Assembly (NCBI RefSeq): GCF_024178315.1
Contig: NZ_JAMZIK010000015.1
Location: 22,846 to 86,845 of the forward strand
Source: Siccirubricoccus soli
GTDB lineage: Bacteria; Pseudomonadota; Alphaproteobacteria; Acetobacterales; Acetobacteraceae
Direction: 5' to 3'
Length of the DNA stretch: 64,000 nucleotides
Shown: positions 52,430-62,114 of the stretch, piece by piece
How positions within the stretch are numbered: the stretch's first letter is position 1
Layout of the letters: each line of letters opens with the position of its first letter
The notes under the pieces: generated by a model
Told to the model about the DNA's origin: nothing
Databases searched by the model: none
What the model saw: only the letters and a program-made list of their open reading frames with translations
Program-made: the position numbers and the translations under genes

Positions 52430-53836
52430 TCACCAGCGCGGGTCGATCGGCGGGCGCGGACCCTCCTCGCCCTCGATCACCTCGCCGGCCGCGAGGATCA
52501 GATCCTCCCGGAACCGCGCCCCCATAACCTGCACGCCGAGCGGCAACCCATGCGCCTCCCCCAGCGGCACGGCCAGGACCGGCAGGCCGAGCACCGGCAG
52601 GCCGACCTGAGTATGGGCGGCGGCGAGGACGCGCCGCATCCCCTCCGCCCCCTGCATGTCGAGATCCACCGGGAGGGCCTGCTCCCCGCCGCCCGGCAGC
52701 ACCACGATGGGATACTCCTGCAGGAACATGGTCCAGCGGTGCAGCATGGCGTCGCGCTCAGCGATGGCGGCACGGTACTCGTCGTAGCTCGCCATGGGGT
52801 GCAGCGTCAGCCAGCTCTCCACCGAATGGCGGATGCCGGCATCGCCCTTCTCGGCAATGCTCTCCGCCAGCCCGCCGAACACGTCCCGCACGCCGATGGC
52901 GTGCCAGAGGCGGGTGAGGGCGGCGAAGCCCGGGTGCTGCGGCTCCTCCACCGCATAGCCGGCCGCTTCCAGCAGGCGCCCGGCGCGGCGTACGGCGTCC
53001 TGCAGCTCGGGCGCGGTCGGCGCGCCGTCCGGGGCAGGCACCAGGGCGACCTTGATCGGGCGCGGCGGGGGCGGTCCCTCCAGCGGCGCCGGGACATAGC
53101 GGTTGTCCCGGTAATCCGGCGCCGAGAGCGGGCCGAGGGCGAGGCGCGCATCCCGCACGCTGCGGGTCAGCGGGCCGTTCATCGCCATCATCTGGGAGGC
53201 GAAGCTGCGGGCGATGGGGGCCGAAGGGTTCATCGCCGGCACCCGGCCGAGGCTCGGCCGCAGCCCCACCACACCGTTGCAGAAGGCCGGCCAGCGGATG
53301 GAGCCAGCGATGTCATTGCCCATGGCGATGCCGCCCATCCCGGCCGCCGCGGCGGAACCCGCCCCGCCGGAGGAGCCGCCCGGCGTCCGCCTCTTGTCCC
53401 AGGGATTGTAGGTGGGGCCATGCAGATCGTTCGCGGTGAAGAGCCGCATGGAGAAGGCCGGAGTGTTCGTCCGGCCGATGATGATGGCGCCCGCCTTGCG
53501 GAGATTGGCCACGACCGGCCCGTCCTCCCGCGCGATTGCGTCCTTCAGGGCGACGACGCCGTTGGTGGTCGGCACGCCCTTCTGGTCCACATTGACCTTG
53601 GTGGTCACCGGCACGCCATGCAGCGGGCCCAGCGCCTCACCCCGCGCCCGGGCCGCATCCGCCGCCGCGGCGGCGTCCAGCGCCTCCTCGCCCAGCACCT
53701 GCACCACCGCGTTCAGCTTCGGATTCACCGCCTCGACCCGGGCGAGGGCGGATTGCACCGCCTCCTTCGCCGAAAGCTGGCCGATCCGGATGAGGCGGGC
53801 GGTCTCGGTGGCGTCCAGGGTCCAGGCTTCGGTCAT
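52430..53836 (-). CDS. Amidase (amidase signature family)
   Basis: A 468-residue amidase-signature enzyme. The Ser-cisSer-Lys triad is visible: Lys80 in VTTKVN, Ser155 in TPGGSSGGAG, nucleophile Ser179 in NDIAGSIRWPA. GAIIIGRTNTPAFS is the usual connecting block. The ATG at 53836 is chosen; the longer frame would overlap the divergent oxidoreductase and lacks similarity. Members hydrolyse amides to acids and ammonia. GatA is unlikely as GatB/C are absent and the core is divergent. Divergent from a flavin monooxygenase gene across 133 bases. Confidence 0.92.
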   Translation of the reverse strand: MTEAWTLDATETARLIRIGQLSAKEAVQSALARVEAVNPKLNAVVQVLGEEALDAAAAADAARARGEALGPLHGVPVTTKVNVDQKGVPTTNGVVALKDAIAREDGPVVANLRKAGAIIIGRTNTPAFSMRLFTANDLHGPTYNPWDKRRTPGGSSGGAGSAAAAGMGGIAMGNDIAGSIRWPAFCNGVVGLRPSLGRVPAMNPSAPIARSFASQMMAMNGPLTRSVRDARLALGPLSAPDYRDNRYVPAPLEGPPPPRPIKVALVPAPDGAPTAPELQDAVRRAGRLLEAAGYAVEEPQHPGFAALTRLWHAIGVRDVFGGLAESIAEKGDAGIRHSVESWLTLHPMASYDEYRAAIAERDAMLHRWTMFLQEYPIVVLPGGGEQALPVDLDMQGAEGMRRVLAAAHTQVGLPVLGLPVLAVPLGEAHGLPLGVQVMGARFREDLILAAGEVIEGEEGPRPPIDPRW

Positions 53837-53969
53837 CCGCGCGTCTTTCGATAGGGATGGCGCAGAATGAAGCGAAACGGCCGGGAGCGGCAACCGGCCA
53901 CCGCGCCGGCGGGATGGCTTGAACCACGGCGCAGCGGGGGCATCTTTGCGGAAAGCGGAGAATTTCCCG

Positions 53970-55292
53970 ATGGCAAAGCGGCAATTGCGGCTCGGCGCCT
54001 TCATGCGCCCGGTTTCCATCCATACCGGCGCCTGGCGCTACCCCGGCGCCTGGCGGGACACCAATTTCAACTTCCCCCGGCTGCGCTACCTGGCCCAGAC
54101 GCTGGAGCGCGGGAAGTTCGACGCCTTCTTCATGGCCGACCACCTGGCCGTGCTGAACATGCCGGTGGAGGCGCTGAAGCGCAGCCACACGGTGACGAGC
54201 TTCGAGCCCTTCACCCTGCTCTCGGCGCTGGCGGTCAGCACGGAGCGGCTGGGGCTGATCGCCACCGCCTCCACCACCTTCGACGCGCCCTACCACATCG
54301 CCCGCCGCTTCGCCTCGCTGGATCATCTCAGCGGCGGGCGGGCGGGGTGGAACATCGTCACCACCTCCAACCCGGATGCGGCGCTGAATTTCGGACTGGA
54401 GGAGCATATGGAGCATGGCGAGCGCTACCGCCGTGCCCGCGAATTCTACGACGTCGTCACCGGCCTCTGGGACAGCTTCGCGGAGGATGCCTTCCTCCGC
54501 GACGCCGAGAGCGGCATCTTCTTCGACCCCGCGCGGATGCATGTGCTGGATCACCGCGGCGACTACCTTTCGGTGCGCGGACCGCTGAACATCGCGCGGC
54601 CGGTGCAGGGCTGGCCGGTGATCGTGCAGGCCGGCGCCTCCGATGCCGGGCGGCAGCTTGCGGCGGAGACGGCGGAAGTGATCTTCGGCGCCCATGGCAC
54701 GCTGGCCAGCGCGCAAGAATTCTATGCCGATGTGAAGGGCCGCATGGCGAAGCTGGGGCGGGATCCGGAGCATCTGAAGATCCTGCCCGGCTGCTTCGTG
54801 GTGGTGGGCGACACGCTGGAGGAGGCGAAGCGGAAGCGCGCCACGCTGGACAGCCTGGTGCACTACGAAAGCGCCATCGCCTCGCTTTCCATCGCCCTCG
54901 GCACCGATGCCTCCCGCTTCGCCCCGGAGGGCCCGCTGCCGGAGATTCCGGACACCAATGCGAGTAAGAGCGGGCGGGAGCGGGTGATCGCGCTGGCGCA
55001 GCGGGAGGGGCTGAATGTCCGGCAGCTTGCCCAGCGGCTGGGCGGCTATGGCGGGCTGGCGATGGTCGGCACGCCGGCGATGATCGCGGACGAGATGCAG
55101 GCCTGGCTGGAGGACAGGGGCTCGGACGGCTTCAACGTCATGTTCCCCTACCTGCCGGGCGGGCTCGAGGATTTCGTCGAGAAGGTGGTGCCGGAGCTGC
55201 AGCGACGGGGGATCTTCCGCCGGGAGTATGAGGGGCGGACGCTGCGGGAGAATCTCGGCCTGCCGCGGCCGAAGAACCGCTTCTTCGAATAG
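53970..55292 (+). CDS. LLM-class flavin-dependent monooxygenase (NtaA/SnaA/DszA type)
   Basis: A 440-residue FMNH2-dependent monooxygenase. Typical blocks are RLRYLAQTLERGKFDAFFMAD, FDAPYHIARRFASLDHLSGGRAGWNIVT split over the barrel, YRRAREFYDVVTGLWDS, and VQAGASDAGRQLAAETAEVIF. This is the nitrilotriacetate / pristinamycin / dibenzothiophene-sulfone monooxygenase group. GGAG lies eight bases before the ATG at 53970. A flavin reductase is needed but not encoded nearby. With the divergent amidase it may degrade an N- or S-containing xenobiotic (inference). Confidence 0.92.
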   Translation: MAKRQLRLGAFMRPVSIHTGAWRYPGAWRDTNFNFPRLRYLAQTLERGKFDAFFMADHLAVLNMPVEALKRSHTVTSFEPFTLLSALAVSTERLGLIATASTTFDAPYHIARRFASLDHLSGGRAGWNIVTTSNPDAALNFGLEEHMEHGERYRRAREFYDVVTGLWDSFAEDAFLRDAESGIFFDPARMHVLDHRGDYLSVRGPLNIARPVQGWPVIVQAGASDAGRQLAAETAEVIFGAHGTLASAQEFYADVKGRMAKLGRDPEHLKILPGCFVVVGDTLEEAKRKRATLDSLVHYESAIASLSIALGTDASRFAPEGPLPEIPDTNASKSGRERVIALAQREGLNVRQLAQRLGGYGGLAMVGTPAMIADEMQAWLEDRGSDGFNVMFPYLPGGLEDFVEKVVPELQRRGIFRREYEGRTLRENLGLPRPKNRFFE

Positions 55293-55407
55293 GCGAAAGC
55301 GGCATCGGCTTGGGGTTGGTGCCGTGCCGCCCAGCCCCGGGTCGGCGGCTACCGGCACGAGCGACCGCTGACTGCCGCCGGCTACGAGGGCGCTGGGCTC
55401 CCGCCGC

Positions 55408-55728
55408 TCAGCCCTTGCCGGTCATCCGGGCGAAGACTTGGCGGTCCTTGTTCTCCCGCATCAGCATGGTGAAGCCGGTGATGGTGTCGAGGCCGAGGCC
55501 ATGCGGCGGTCCGCCCTCCGGGTCGGCTTCGATCTTGCCGTAGGCCGCGCTGGCCATCTTCTCCCATTTGCCGGCGGGCTTTTTCACCTCCAGCGCCACC
55601 ACCGTCGCCTTCATGACCAGGCGGACGATCGCTTCCTTCGGCGCGGAGGGCTTGGTCAGCGACGGGTTGCCGCCGATCATCTGCCAGCCATTGGCCAGCG
55701 CCCAGGCGGTCAATGCGTCCTTGTCCAT
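55408..55728 (-). CDS. Conserved-looking hypothetical protein, 106 residues
   Basis: A small soluble protein starting MDKDALTAWALANGWQMIGG. It has a balanced composition and no signal or membrane segment. GAGG stands about nine bases before the ATG (minus strand). It lies downstream of glnA on the same strand, but three terminator-like hairpins separate the two, so it is probably expressed on its own. I do not recognise a family and give no function. Confidence 0.65.
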   Translation of the reverse strand: MDKDALTAWALANGWQMIGGNPSLTKPSAPKEAIVRLVMKATVVALEVKKPAGKWEKMASAAYGKIEADPEGGPPHGLGLDTITGFTMLMRENKDRQVFARMTGKG

Positions 55729-55780
55729 GTGGCGGACCTCGCTCTGTCCATCAGCTATGCGGCGGCCGGCGCCACAACGC

Positions 55781-55915
55781 AAACGGGCCGCGCCCCCCGG
55801 AGGATGCGGCCCGCCGCGGAGCGGCAGAACGGAAAGCGGACCGAATCCCGAAGGATGCGGTCCGCCGCGGAGCGGCAGGATGAAAAACGGGCCGCATCCC
55901 GAGGGATGCGGCCCG
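55781..55915. repeat. Three tandem terminator-like repeats (about 50 bp period)
   Basis: The block GGATGCGGYCCGCCGCGGAG recurs at 55802 and 55853, with a partial third at about 55903 (period 51 and 50). Each copy contains a GC-rich inverted repeat: 55784-55791/55806-55813, 55836-55843/55858-55865 and 55888-55900/55903-55915. Each is preceded on the plus strand by A3-A5, which is a T run in the direction of glnA transcription. So the terminator has been triplicated. Confidence 0.8.
55883..55915 (-). terminator. Rho-independent terminator of glnA
   Basis: The 13-base arms 55888-55900 and 55903-55915 are perfectly complementary and are followed on the minus strand by five T. It lies 22 bases after the glnA stop. 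It is the first and strongest of three tandem copies. Confidence 0.9.
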
Positions 55916-55937
55916 CTTGCCTGAACCCCGGAGGGGA

Positions 55938-57359
55938 TCAGACAGAGTAGTACATCTCGAACTCGACCGGGTGCGGGGTGTGCTCGAAGCGGTACACATC
56001 CGCCCACTTCAGCTCGACGTAGCTCTCGATCTGGTCCTTGGTGAAGACGTCGCCGGCCAGCAGGAACTCGTGGTCCGCCTCGAGCGAGGTCAGCGCTTCC
56101 CGCAGCGAGCCGCACACCGTCGGGATGCCCTTCAGCTCCTCCGGCGGCAGGTCGTAGAGGTCCTTGTCCATCGGGTCGCCCGGATGGATCTTGTTGCGGA
56201 TGCCGTCGAGGCCGGCCATCAGCATCGCCGAGAAGGCGAGGTAGGGGTTCGCGCCCGGATCCGGGAAGCGGACCTCGACGCGCTTCGCCTTCGGGCTGGT
56301 CGCGTAGGGGATGCGGCAGGAGGCGGAGCGGTTGCGGGCGGAATAGGCCAGCAGCACCGGCGCCTCGAAGCCCGGGATCAGCCGCTTGTAGCTGTTCGTC
56401 GTCGGGTTGGTGAAGGCGTTCAGCGCCTTGGCGTGCTTGATGATGCCGCCGATGTAGTAGAGCGCCTCCATCGAGAGGTCGGCATAGCCGTTGCCGGCGA
56501 AGAGCGGCTTGCCGTCCCGCCAGATCGACTGGTGCACATGCATGCCGGAGCCGTTGTCGCCATAGATCGGCTTCGGCATGAAGGTCGCCGTCTTGCCGTA
56601 GCTATGGGCGACGTTGTGGATGCAGTACTTGTAGATCTGCATGAAGTCGGCCTGCTGCACCAGCGGGCCGAACTTGGTACCCAGCTCGTGCTGCGACTGC
56701 GCCACCTCGTGGTGATGCTTCTCGCCGGGGACGCCCATCTCGATCATGGTCGAGAGCATCTCGGCGCGCAGATCCTGCTCGCTATCCACCGGCGGGACCG
56801 GGAAGTAGCCACCCTTCACGCCCGGGCGATGGCCCATATTGCCTTCCGGGTAGTCCTTCATGTTCGCGCCCGGGCCCTCGATGGACTCCAGGGAGTAGTG
56901 CGCGAAATTGCCGCCGGTGCCGAACTTGGCGCTGTCGAACACGAAGAACTCGGCCTCGGGGCCGAAATAGGCGGTATCGCCGATGCCGGAGGACCTCAGA
57001 TAGGCCTCGGCACGCTTCGCGGTGCTGCGCGGGTCGCGGGAATACATCTGGCCGGTGGACGGCTCGATGATGTCGCAGAACAGGATCAACTGCGGCTTGG
57101 CAGAGAACGGATCCATGCAGGCATTCTCGGGATCCGGCATCAGGATCATGTCGGACTCGTTGATCGCCTTCCAGCCGGCGATGGAGGAGCCGTCGAACAT
57201 GATGCCTTCGTTGAAGGTATCCTCCTCAACGGTGGAGACGTGCTGGGCGGTATGCTGCCACTTGCCGCGCGGGTCGGTGAAGCGGAAGTCGACGTACTCG
57301 ACGCTGTGCTCCTTGATCATTTCCATGACCTTGGAGACGGCGGCTGCCTTATCTGCCAT
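55938..57359 (-). CDS. glnA: Glutamine synthetase type I
   Basis: A 473-residue GSI, length as in E. coli GlnA. It joins ammonium to glutamate with ATP. Marks are [18 protein letters not shown] (Asp/Ser latch region), [12 protein letters not shown] with metal Glu, [42 protein letters not shown] and [10 protein letters not shown]. The adenylylation Tyr is in [10 protein letters not shown] (about residue 400), so it is the glnE-regulated form. The ATG at 57359 gives [12 protein letters not shown]. glnB lies 223 bases upstream and a tandem terminator follows. Control by sigma-54/NtrC through the upstream glnB promoter and by adenylylation is expected. Confidence 0.97.
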   Translation of the reverse strand: MADKAAAVSKVMEMIKEHSVEYVDFRFTDPRGKWQHTAQHVSTVEEDTFNEGIMFDGSSIAGWKAINESDMILMPDPENACMDPFSAKPQLILFCDIIEPSTGQMYSRDPRSTAKRAEAYLRSSGIGDTAYFGPEAEFFVFDSAKFGTGGNFAHYSLESIEGPGANMKDYPEGNMGHRPGVKGGYFPVPPVDSEQDLRAEMLSTMIEMGVPGEKHHHEVAQSQHELGTKFGPLVQQADFMQIYKYCIHNVAHSYGKTATFMPKPIYGDNGSGMHVHQSIWRDGKPLFAGNGYADLSMEALYYIGGIIKHAKALNAFTNPTTNSYKRLIPGFEAPVLLAYSARNRSASCRIPYATSPKAKRVEVRFPDPGANPYLAFSAMLMAGLDGIRNKIHPGDPMDKDLYDLPPEELKGIPTVCGSLREALTSLEADHEFLLAGDVFTKDQIESYVELKWADVYRFEHTPHPVEFEMYYSV

Positions 57360-57582
57360 GTCGGTTATCCTGGTCCCTTGAGCCTCAACCGGGCCCCCTT
57401 TCGGGGGTCCCCCCTCGCCCGCTGGCGCGAAGCGCACCCCTGGCACGCACCGCATCCCCCATGCCGCGCCGCCGCCAAAGGCGGGCTGCACAAGGGCCTT
57501 GCGCCGCCTGCCGTGGGCTTGTCCCGGCGGCGGCGAAACCCTGGTTCCTGTTCCGGCGGCGCCCGCGGCGCCGGCCTGGTTC

Positions 57583-58149
<567 letters not shown>

Positions 58150-58304
58150 TTAAATTTTCGGCATATCCTGTCTGAGAGCCGGGTTGCGGCCGGGCGGCCC
58201 GGCCCCCATTATGCCCGCAGCAACCTGGCGCCCGCGCGGCCCGGCGGGCCGGCAGACCCGCGGCAGCGGCGCGCGCGCCCTTTTCCACAGGAAGGGTCGG
58301 GCGG

Positions 58305-59510
58305 ATGCAGCCCCTGAAGGACCAGAACGCGCTGCTCTCGGGCATCGGGACCACCATCTTTACGGTGATGTCCGCGCTTGCGATGCAGCATGGGGCGATC
58401 AACCTCGGCCAGGGCTTCCCGGATTACGACGGGCCGGAGGATGTCATCGAGGCCGCGGCGGCGGCGCTGAAGGACGGCCGCAACCAGTACCCGCCGCTGA
58501 CCGGGGTGCCGGAGCTGCGCCAGGCCGTCGCCACCCACAACAGGCGGTTCTACGGGCTCGAGGTCGATCCGAATGCGGAGGTCGTCGTCACCTCCGGCGC
58601 CACCGAGGCGATCACCGCCTGCCTCATGGCCGTGCTGAACCCCGGCGACGAATGCGTGCTGATAGAGCCGCTCTATGACACCTACCTGCCGGTGGTGAAG
58701 CTGCTCGGTGCCGTGCCGAAGCTGGTGCGGCTCTCCCCGCCGGACTGGGCGCTGCCGCGGGCGGAGCTGGCGGCGGCCTTCGGGCCGAAGACCAAGGCCA
58801 TCCTGTTCAACACGCCGATGAACCCGACCGGCAAGGTCTTCACCGCGGCCGAACTGGCCTTCATCGCCGAGCTGCTGCAGCGGCACGGCGCCTACGCCAT
58901 CTGCGACGAGGTCTATGAGCATCTGACCTTCGATGGCTGGAAGCACATCCCGCTGATGACCCTGCCGGGGATGCGGGAGCGCTGCATGCGCGTCGGCAGC
59001 GCCGGCAAGACCTTCAGCCTGACCGGCTGGAAGGTGGGCTACATCACCTGCGACCGGTCGCTGGCGCCGAACGTGGCGAAGGCGCATCAGAACCTCACCT
59101 TCACCACCGCGCCCAACCTGCAGCGCGGCGTCGCGGTGGGGCTGATGAAGGAGGATGCCTATTTCGCCGGCCTCTCCGCCAGCCTGCAGGCGAAGCGGGA
59201 CCGGCTGGCCAAGGGGCTGGCGGAGCTCGGCTTCGGCGTGCTGCCGGCCCAGGGCAGCTACTTCATCACCACGGATATCCGCCCGCTGGGCTTCAATGGC
59301 GACGACGTGGCCTTCTGCCGCGCCCTGACCGAGGAGGCGAAGGTGACGGCGATTCCGGTCACCGCCTTCTACGCCAGCGAGGGCGCGCCGAGCCATTACG
59401 CCCGTTTCGCCTTCTGCAAGGGGGATGCGGTGCTGGACGAGGCGCTGGCCCGGATGCGGGCCTGGTTGGCGCGGCGGCGCGGGGAGCAGTTGACGGCAGC
59501 CGCCGGCTAG
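58305..59510 (+). CDS. PLP-dependent aminotransferase, class I/II (methionine aminotransferase / kynurenine transaminase-like)
   Basis: A 401-residue fold-type I aminotransferase. INLGQGFPDYDGPEDV, NQYPPLTGVPELRQAV and TSGATEAITACLMAV are typical of the YbdL/Kyat group. PLP contacts are Asn173 in NTPMNPTGKVF, Asp201 and Tyr204 in CDEVYEHLTFDG, and Schiff-base Lys235 in GSAGKTFSLTGWKVGY. The C-terminal carboxylate Arg lies in HYARFAFCKG. AGGAAGG lies before the ATG at 58305. Divergent from glnB, but no functional tie is shown. The amino donor is not certain. Confidence 0.93.
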   Translation: MQPLKDQNALLSGIGTTIFTVMSALAMQHGAINLGQGFPDYDGPEDVIEAAAAALKDGRNQYPPLTGVPELRQAVATHNRRFYGLEVDPNAEVVVTSGATEAITACLMAVLNPGDECVLIEPLYDTYLPVVKLLGAVPKLVRLSPPDWALPRAELAAAFGPKTKAILFNTPMNPTGKVFTAAELAFIAELLQRHGAYAICDEVYEHLTFDGWKHIPLMTLPGMRERCMRVGSAGKTFSLTGWKVGYITCDRSLAPNVAKAHQNLTFTTAPNLQRGVAVGLMKEDAYFAGLSASLQAKRDRLAKGLAELGFGVLPAQGSYFITTDIRPLGFNGDDVAFCRALTEEAKVTAIPVTAFYASEGAPSHYARFAFCKGDAVLDEALARMRAWLARRRGEQLTAAAG

Positions 59511-59532
59511 CCCTATTCCCCCCGCCCTGTGT

Positions 59533-59609
59533 GGCGGCCATAGCTCAGTTGGTAGAGCGCCAGGTTGTGGTCCTGGATGTCACGGGTTCGAGTCCCGTTG
59601 GTCGCCCCA
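59533..59609 (+). tRNA. tRNA-His (anticodon GUG)
   Basis: GCGGCCA (59534-59540) pairs with TGGTCGC (59599-59605). The extra G at 59533 faces discriminator C at 59606, the special -1:73 pair of histidine tRNA; CCA is encoded at 59607-59609. The anticodon loop TTGTGGT holds GTG. D and T arms are regular. Confidence 0.95.
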
Positions 59610-59776
59610 CCCCTCCTTCCCCCTATGGGCCTTGAGTCTGCCGCACCGGCATGACGGCCGACGGCGGCGCCAGCCGGGGCGGCCCCCCAGATTGCGCCCC
59701 TCGCCCACCCTGGCAGAATGGCTCCCATGGCGCCATCGGAGCGCCGGGCTCAAGCTCAGGGTGAGGAAACCCCATC

Positions 59777-60562
59777 ATGGATATCAGGATCGAAGGCCGT
59801 TCGGTGCTCATTACCGGCGGCTCCAAAGGGCTGGGTCTGGCCATGGCCAAGGCCTTCGCCGCCGCCGGCGGGAAGGTGGCCATCGTCGCCCGCGGCGCCG
59901 AGTCGCTTGCCGCCGCCGAGGCCGAGATCAAGACCCTGGCCCCCTCGGCCAAGGTCGCCGCCATCGGCGCCGACATCGCCACGGCGGAGGGCTGCAACGC
60001 CGCCTTCGCCGCCGCGGAGAAGGCCTTCGGCCAAGTGGACATCCTCATCAACAATGCCGGCACCAGCCAGCGCGCCCCCTTTCTCGAGGTGAGCGACGCG
60101 CTGTGGCAGAACGACCTGGATCTGAAGCTCTTCGCTGCCATCCGGCTCGGCCGGCTGGTCTGGCCGGGCATGGCGGCGCGGAAATGGGGCCGGATCATTA
60201 ATGTGCTGAACACCGGCGCCAAGGCGCCGCCGGCCGAGGGGGCGCCCACCGCCGTCTCCCGCGCCGCGGGCATGGCGCTGACCAAGGTGCAGTCGCATGA
60301 GGGCGCAAAGCACAACATCCTGGTAAATGCCATGCTGGTCGGGCTGATCGACAGCGACCAGCATTATCGCCGCTGGCAGAAGAGCGGCAGCAACGAGTCC
60401 TACGAGGAGTGGCTGGGCAAGCTCGGCGCCTCGCTGCCGCTCGGCCGCTACGGTAAGCCGGAGGAATTCGCCTCCCTCGCCCTGTTCCTCTGCTCGGAGG
60501 CGGGCGGTTACATCTCCGGCACCGCCATCAACGTGGACGGCGCCCGAAGCCCCGTTGTGTGA
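59777..60562 (+). CDS. SDR-family protein with altered catalytic residues
   Basis: A 261-residue Rossmann protein. The cofactor motif TGGSKGLG is at 13-20 and NNAG at 92-95, followed by the C-terminal CSEAGGYISGTAINVDGA block, so NAD(P) binding is plausible. The active site is not standard: YxxxK is replaced by Thr158 and Arg162 in PTAVSRAAG, and the catalytic Ser by LNT in INVLNTGAK. Members of the BKR-like SDR group show similar loss. It may be a non-classical reductase, isomerase or binding protein. GAGGAAA precedes the ATG. Confidence 0.85.
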   Translation: MDIRIEGRSVLITGGSKGLGLAMAKAFAAAGGKVAIVARGAESLAAAEAEIKTLAPSAKVAAIGADIATAEGCNAAFAAAEKAFGQVDILINNAGTSQRAPFLEVSDALWQNDLDLKLFAAIRLGRLVWPGMAARKWGRIINVLNTGAKAPPAEGAPTAVSRAAGMALTKVQSHEGAKHNILVNAMLVGLIDSDQHYRRWQKSGSNESYEEWLGKLGASLPLGRYGKPEEFASLALFLCSEAGGYISGTAINVDGARSPVV

Positions 60563-60708
60563 TCCCCACGACACCGCTGCGCGGCGCCGTGGCCCCCCAG
60601 GGGCGCCTAAGGGTCCGAGGTTGTCGCACAGCGGGCCACGGCAAAGCCGCGGCGGGCAACGGGCGGCGCGGATGGCAACGCGCCGCCCGATGTCATCCAA
60701 TCCGCGGC

Positions 60709-61065
60709 TCAGCGGTTCTGCGGGTAGGCGCCGCTGCTGTTGGAGCCGGTGGCGCGGTCATAGGCCCGCTCCGCTGCCGTCCCCGGCGGGTTGCCCGGCC
60801 GGCCATCCGACTGGCCGGGATAGGCGCCGGAGACATTGCTGCCCGCGGCGCGGTCCAGGGCACGCTCCGCCGCCGTGCCGGTGGGGTTGTTGCCGGTGCC
60901 ATCGGGCGAGGTGCGCGGGCTGCCGGTGGCGCGGTCATAGGCGCGCTGCATGGCAGTGCTCGGCGGATTGCCCGAGCTGCCGTCGCGGGTGCTGTCGCAG
61001 GCGGCGAGGCCGGTCGTCAGCAGCGCCGCGGCGGCCAGGCCGCGCATCAAGGCAGGAACGGGCAT
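60709..61065 (-). CDS. Repeat-containing lipoprotein of unknown function
   Basis: A 118-residue protein. The N-terminus MRGLAAAALLTTGLAAC is a lipoprotein signal with lipobox Cys23 (start at 61065, or at 61047 with MRGL). The mature part holds three imperfect repeats of about 17 residues, NPPSTAMQRAYDRATGS at 33-49 and near copies at 60-77 and 92-109, separated by Gly/Ser/Asn-rich spacers. It is likely an outer-membrane lipoprotein. No family is recognised. It converges with the SDR gene and is divergent from the aspartate dehydrogenase gene. Confidence 0.7.
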   Translation of the reverse strand: MPVPALMRGLAAAALLTTGLAACDSTRDGSSGNPPSTAMQRAYDRATGSPRTSPDGTGNNPTGTAAERALDRAAGSNVSGAYPGQSDGRPGNPPGTAAERAYDRATGSNSSGAYPQNR

Positions 61066-61219
61066 GATTTCACTCCTCCATCATTGCGGTCCCACCTTGC
61101 GGCGGGATGGGTGGTGAAAGCGGCAGCCCGCCGAAGGTTCCGCCCTGCACCCGGGCCCTTCCGCCGCGCCTGCCGGATCTGCTACGGGCAGGCCCTCTGG
61201 CAGCGGCGAAGAGGGTGCG

Positions 61220-62032
61220 ATGGCGGGCGAGCTGACGGTGGCGATCGGCGGCCTCGGGGCGATCGGCGCGCATCTCGCGCGGGCCCTCGATCAGGGCGTG
61301 GAGGGGCTGCGTCTCGTCGCCGTTGCCGCCGGGGACCAGGAGAAGGCGAAGCGCACCCTCGCCGGCTTCCGCGCCATGCCGGCGCTGGTCAGCCTGCCGG
61401 AACTCGCGGAACGCGCCGATATCGTGGTGGAAGCCGCCCCTGCCGCGGTGTTCGAGCAGATCGCCGAGGCCGCCATCGCCCGGGGCCGCATCTTCGTCCC
61501 CTCCTCGGTCGGCGCCCTGCTACCGCGGATGCATCTGGTGGTGCGGGCGAGGGAAAGCGGCGCGCGCATCGTGGTGCCGACCGGCGCGCTGCTTGGACTG
61601 GATGCCGTCCGCGCCGCGGCGGAGGGTGAGGTGGCGAGCGTGACCATCCAGACGCGCAAGCCGCCGCGCGGGCTGGAGGGCGCGCCCTACCTCGTCGAGA
61701 ACGGGATCGACGTGCTGAGCATCGCCACGCCCACCCTGGTCTTCAAGGGCAATGCCTTCGACGCGGCGCGCGGCTTCCCGGCCAATGTGAACGTCGCCGC
61801 GGCGCTCGCGCTGGCCGGCATCGGGCCGGAGCGGACCATGGTGGAGATCTGGGGCGACCCGGGCGTGACCCGCAACACCCACACCATCAAGGTGGAGGCG
61901 GCGGCGGCGCGGCTGACCATGACCATCGAGAACGTACCGAGTGAAGAAAATCCCCGCACCGGGAAGATCACCCCCCTTTCCATCCTCGCCTGCCTGCGCG
62001 GCCTGACCAGCACGCTGAAGGTGGGGAGCTGA
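61220..62032 (+). CDS. nadX: Aspartate dehydrogenase
   Basis: A 270-residue NAD(P)-dependent L-aspartate dehydrogenase of the NadX family, oxidising aspartate to iminoaspartate. Marks are VAIGGLGAIGAHLARALD (cofactor), ADIVVEAAP, VPTGALLGLDAVRAAAEG, GFPANVNVAAALALAGIGPERT and WGDPGVTRNTHTI. It can feed quinolinate formation for NAD or polyester synthesis. No nadA/nadC gene lies nearby. A weak GAGGG site precedes the ATG. Confidence 0.9.
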   Translation: MAGELTVAIGGLGAIGAHLARALDQGVEGLRLVAVAAGDQEKAKRTLAGFRAMPALVSLPELAERADIVVEAAPAAVFEQIAEAAIARGRIFVPSSVGALLPRMHLVVRARESGARIVVPTGALLGLDAVRAAAEGEVASVTIQTRKPPRGLEGAPYLVENGIDVLSIATPTLVFKGNAFDAARGFPANVNVAAALALAGIGPERTMVEIWGDPGVTRNTHTIKVEAAAARLTMTIENVPSEENPRTGKITPLSILACLRGLTSTLKVGS

Positions 62033-62114
62033 ACCCTCCCGCACACAGGGGCGGCACCTTCACGCAGGGGCAATATGGGGCGACAGCACCGGCCACCTGC
62101 TCTAAGGGCGGCGC

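Noticed and set aside
52430..53836. Calling the amidase GatA
   Set aside because: No gatB or gatC nearby and the core blocks fit general amidases; the neighbour is a xenobiotic-type flavin monooxygenase.
55781..55915. Regularly spaced repeats that might suggest a CRISPR array
   Set aside because: Only about 2.5 units, each unit a hairpin with T run and no unique spacers; no cas genes. Explained as tandem terminators.
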